DNA of 6,244 nt from Polyangiaceae bacterium (GTDB lineage: Bacteria > Myxococcota_A > Polyangia > Polyangiales > Polyangiaceae), in the NCBI GenBank assembly GCA_022447485.1, contig JAKVCH010000191.1:1-6244 (forward strand). Reading direction: 5' to 3'. The position numbers and the translations under genes were made by a program. Shown piece after piece: positions 5,753 to 6,244 of the stretch; position 1 is the first letter of the stretch, and each line of letters starts with the position of its first letter. The notes under the pieces are model-generated. The model searched no databases. It was not told the DNA's origin and saw only the letters and a program-made list of their open reading frames with translations.

Positions 5753-5792
5753 AGCCGCGGCTCACGTCGAACCACGACGAATCAACTTTTTT
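5753..5792 (+). promoter_or_regulatory. Palindrome, small hairpin and T-run in the nrdJ leader
   Basis: AGCCGCGGCT (5753-5762) is a perfect palindrome. CGTCG (5765-5769) pairs with CGACG (5775-5779) around AACCA, and six T residues follow at 5787-5792. The stem is short and seven bases from the T-run, so this is a poor terminator; attenuation of nrdJ is conceivable but unproven. Confidence 0.2.
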
Positions 5793-5825
5793 AGAACTTC
5801 AACACCACAGCAGAACGAATCATTC

Positions 5826-5830
5826 AGGAG
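5826..5830 (+). promoter_or_regulatory. Ribosome binding site of nrdJ
   Basis: AGGAG lies nine bases before the ATG at 5840, and an in-frame TGA at 5834-5836 excludes any earlier start. It is the clearest Shine-Dalgarno in the window and fixes the N-terminus, including the unusual extension. Confidence 0.75.
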
Positions 5831-5839
5831 TATTGAGAG

Positions 5840-6244
5840 ATGGCCCAATCACCCGTCGTCATGACAGACGCCGACAGCTCATCAGCCCCTTCCACCTCTA
5901 AAGACGAAGCAGCATCGGTGCAATCCGAGCAACCTCGTCCCGCAGCGAAGAAACGCTCGGCCAAATCTGGCGCGGCCAAATCTGGCGCAGCCAAATCAAG
6001 CTCAGCATCACAGAGTTCCGCTGAAGAACCGCCTAAGACAGAGAGCAAAGCCGCCGCCAGTGCGAAAGCATCAAAAACATCGAGTACGCGGACCCGCCGT
6101 TCCCGTGGATTGTCTTTCTCTCGATACTTCTCCGAAGCACACGTACACCCCTTTGATCAAATCATTTGGGAACGCCGACAAAGTGTGATTACCAACCCGG
6201 ATGGTTCTGTCGTCTTCAAAATGGAAGGCGCTGAAATTCCTAAG
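5840..6244 (+). CDS. nrdJ: Vitamin B12-dependent (class II) ribonucleotide reductase, N-terminal part, 3' truncated
   Basis: The product reduces ribonucleotides to deoxyribonucleotides using adenosylcobalamin instead of a tyrosyl-radical subunit, in the cytoplasm. Only 135 codons are in the window, and the frame is still open at the last base. Residues 91-135 (LSFSRYFSEAHVHPFDQI..., then WERRQSVITNPDGSVVF) match the start of NrdJ as I know it, where the FSRYF and ITNPDG motifs normally lie close to the N-terminus. Here they are preceded by about 90 residues of Ala/Ser/Lys/Glu-rich low-complexity sequence (AKSGAAKSGAAKS, then TRTRRSRG just before the core), which looks disordered and positively charged. 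The start at 5840 has AGGAG and an in-frame stop just upstream. The catalytic cysteines and cobalamin site lie beyond the window, so activity cannot be judged. Confidence 0.92.
   Translation, partial: MAQSPVVMTDADSSSAPSTSKDEAASVQSEQPRPAAKKRSAKSGAAKSGAAKSSSASQSSAEEPPKTESKAAASAKASKTSSTRTRRSRGLSFSRYFSEAHVHPFDQIIWERRQSVITNPDGSVVFKMEGAEIPK
5959..5997 (+). repeat. 15-bp tandem repeat in the nrdJ extension
   Basis: GGCCAAATCTGGCGC is present at 5959-5973 and 5974-5988, with a partial third copy GCCAAATC at 5990-5997. It is in frame and encodes repeated AKSGA units (residues 41-53). Near-identity at the DNA level suggests recent expansion by slippage, so length may vary between strains. Confidence 0.85.

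Larger units (their letters stand above)
4861..5839. other. 979-base regulatory or origin-like gap before nrdJ
   Basis: There is no convincing gene on either strand; one doubtful minus-strand frame is listed separately. From left to right it holds a DnaA-box triplet, a heptamer array resembling LexA operators, an AT-rich stretch, a palindrome-rich segment, scattered short dyads and repeats, and a candidate promoter and ribosome site for nrdJ. I saw no intrinsic terminator after the lipoprotein stop. I also saw no cobalamin-riboswitch B12 box and no NrdR-box pair. Confidence 0.6.

Noticed and set aside
5765..5792. Intrinsic terminator before nrdJ
   Set aside because: The stem has only five pairs and is seven bases from the T-run, so it is too weak to call.
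4861..5839. Adenosylcobalamin riboswitch upstream of the B12-dependent reductase
   Set aside because: I looked for the conserved B12-box core (GCCACTG-type element) and the GGGAA/GTGAAA elements and did not find them in a plausible arrangement.
5700..5839. NrdR boxes in front of nrdJ
   Set aside because: No pair of ACACWATATMTWGTGT-like 16-mers is visible on either strand.
4861..5839. tRNA, RNase P, tmRNA, SRP or 6S RNA gene in the gap
   Set aside because: None of their conserved core strings, as I know them, appears on either strand.

Overview
The window reads as ordinary bacterial chromosome with a base composition near 50% G+C by eye. The content suggests the deltaproteobacterial/Myxococcota side of the tree. 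It has exported glycine- and aromatic-rich beta-barrel-like protein, several lipoproteins with poor family signatures, a class II (B12-dependent) ribonucleotide reductase and a LexA-like GTTCAG motif. This placement is an inference from style, not from a marker gene. Every well-supported gene is on the + strand. No tRNA, rRNA, CRISPR array, insertion sequence or phage gene is visible.

Layout. 2-433 is the 3' end of a probable outer-membrane beta-barrel protein cut by the window edge. 434-800 has no convincing + strand gene; a 137-codon minus-strand frame (410-823) there has coding-like codon composition but no proper start. 801-1514 is a thioredoxin-fold lipoprotein with a WCQTC motif, best started at a GTG at 801. 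1515-1694 is a short spacer with small hairpins. 1695-3713 is a full-length M3-family oligopeptidase (PrlC/OpdA type) with HEFGH and a complete metal site. One base after its stop begins 3715-4860, an unrecognised lipoprotein that is probably co-transcribed.

The most interesting part is the 979-base gap 4861-5839. Its left end holds three DnaA boxes phased at 12 bp (4904-4936), then four copies of the heptamer CTGAACA/TGTTCAG (4940-5005) resembling LexA-type operators, a weak DnaA box and an AT-rich stretch (5129-5160). Then come a palindrome-rich segment that could be a structured RNA (about 5160-5292), a doubtful minus-strand ORF (5439-5729) and several short repeats. This could be a replication origin or a DnaA/LexA-controlled regulatory region for the gene to its right.

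That gene starts at 5840 with a good Shine-Dalgarno. After about 90 residues of Ala/Ser/Lys-rich low-complexity sequence it enters the unmistakable N-terminus of NrdJ, running off the window end. If the DnaA and LexA-like sites act on nrdJ, dNTP supply would be tied to replication initiation and DNA damage. The distance (about 830 bases) makes this only one of two readings, the other being oriC.
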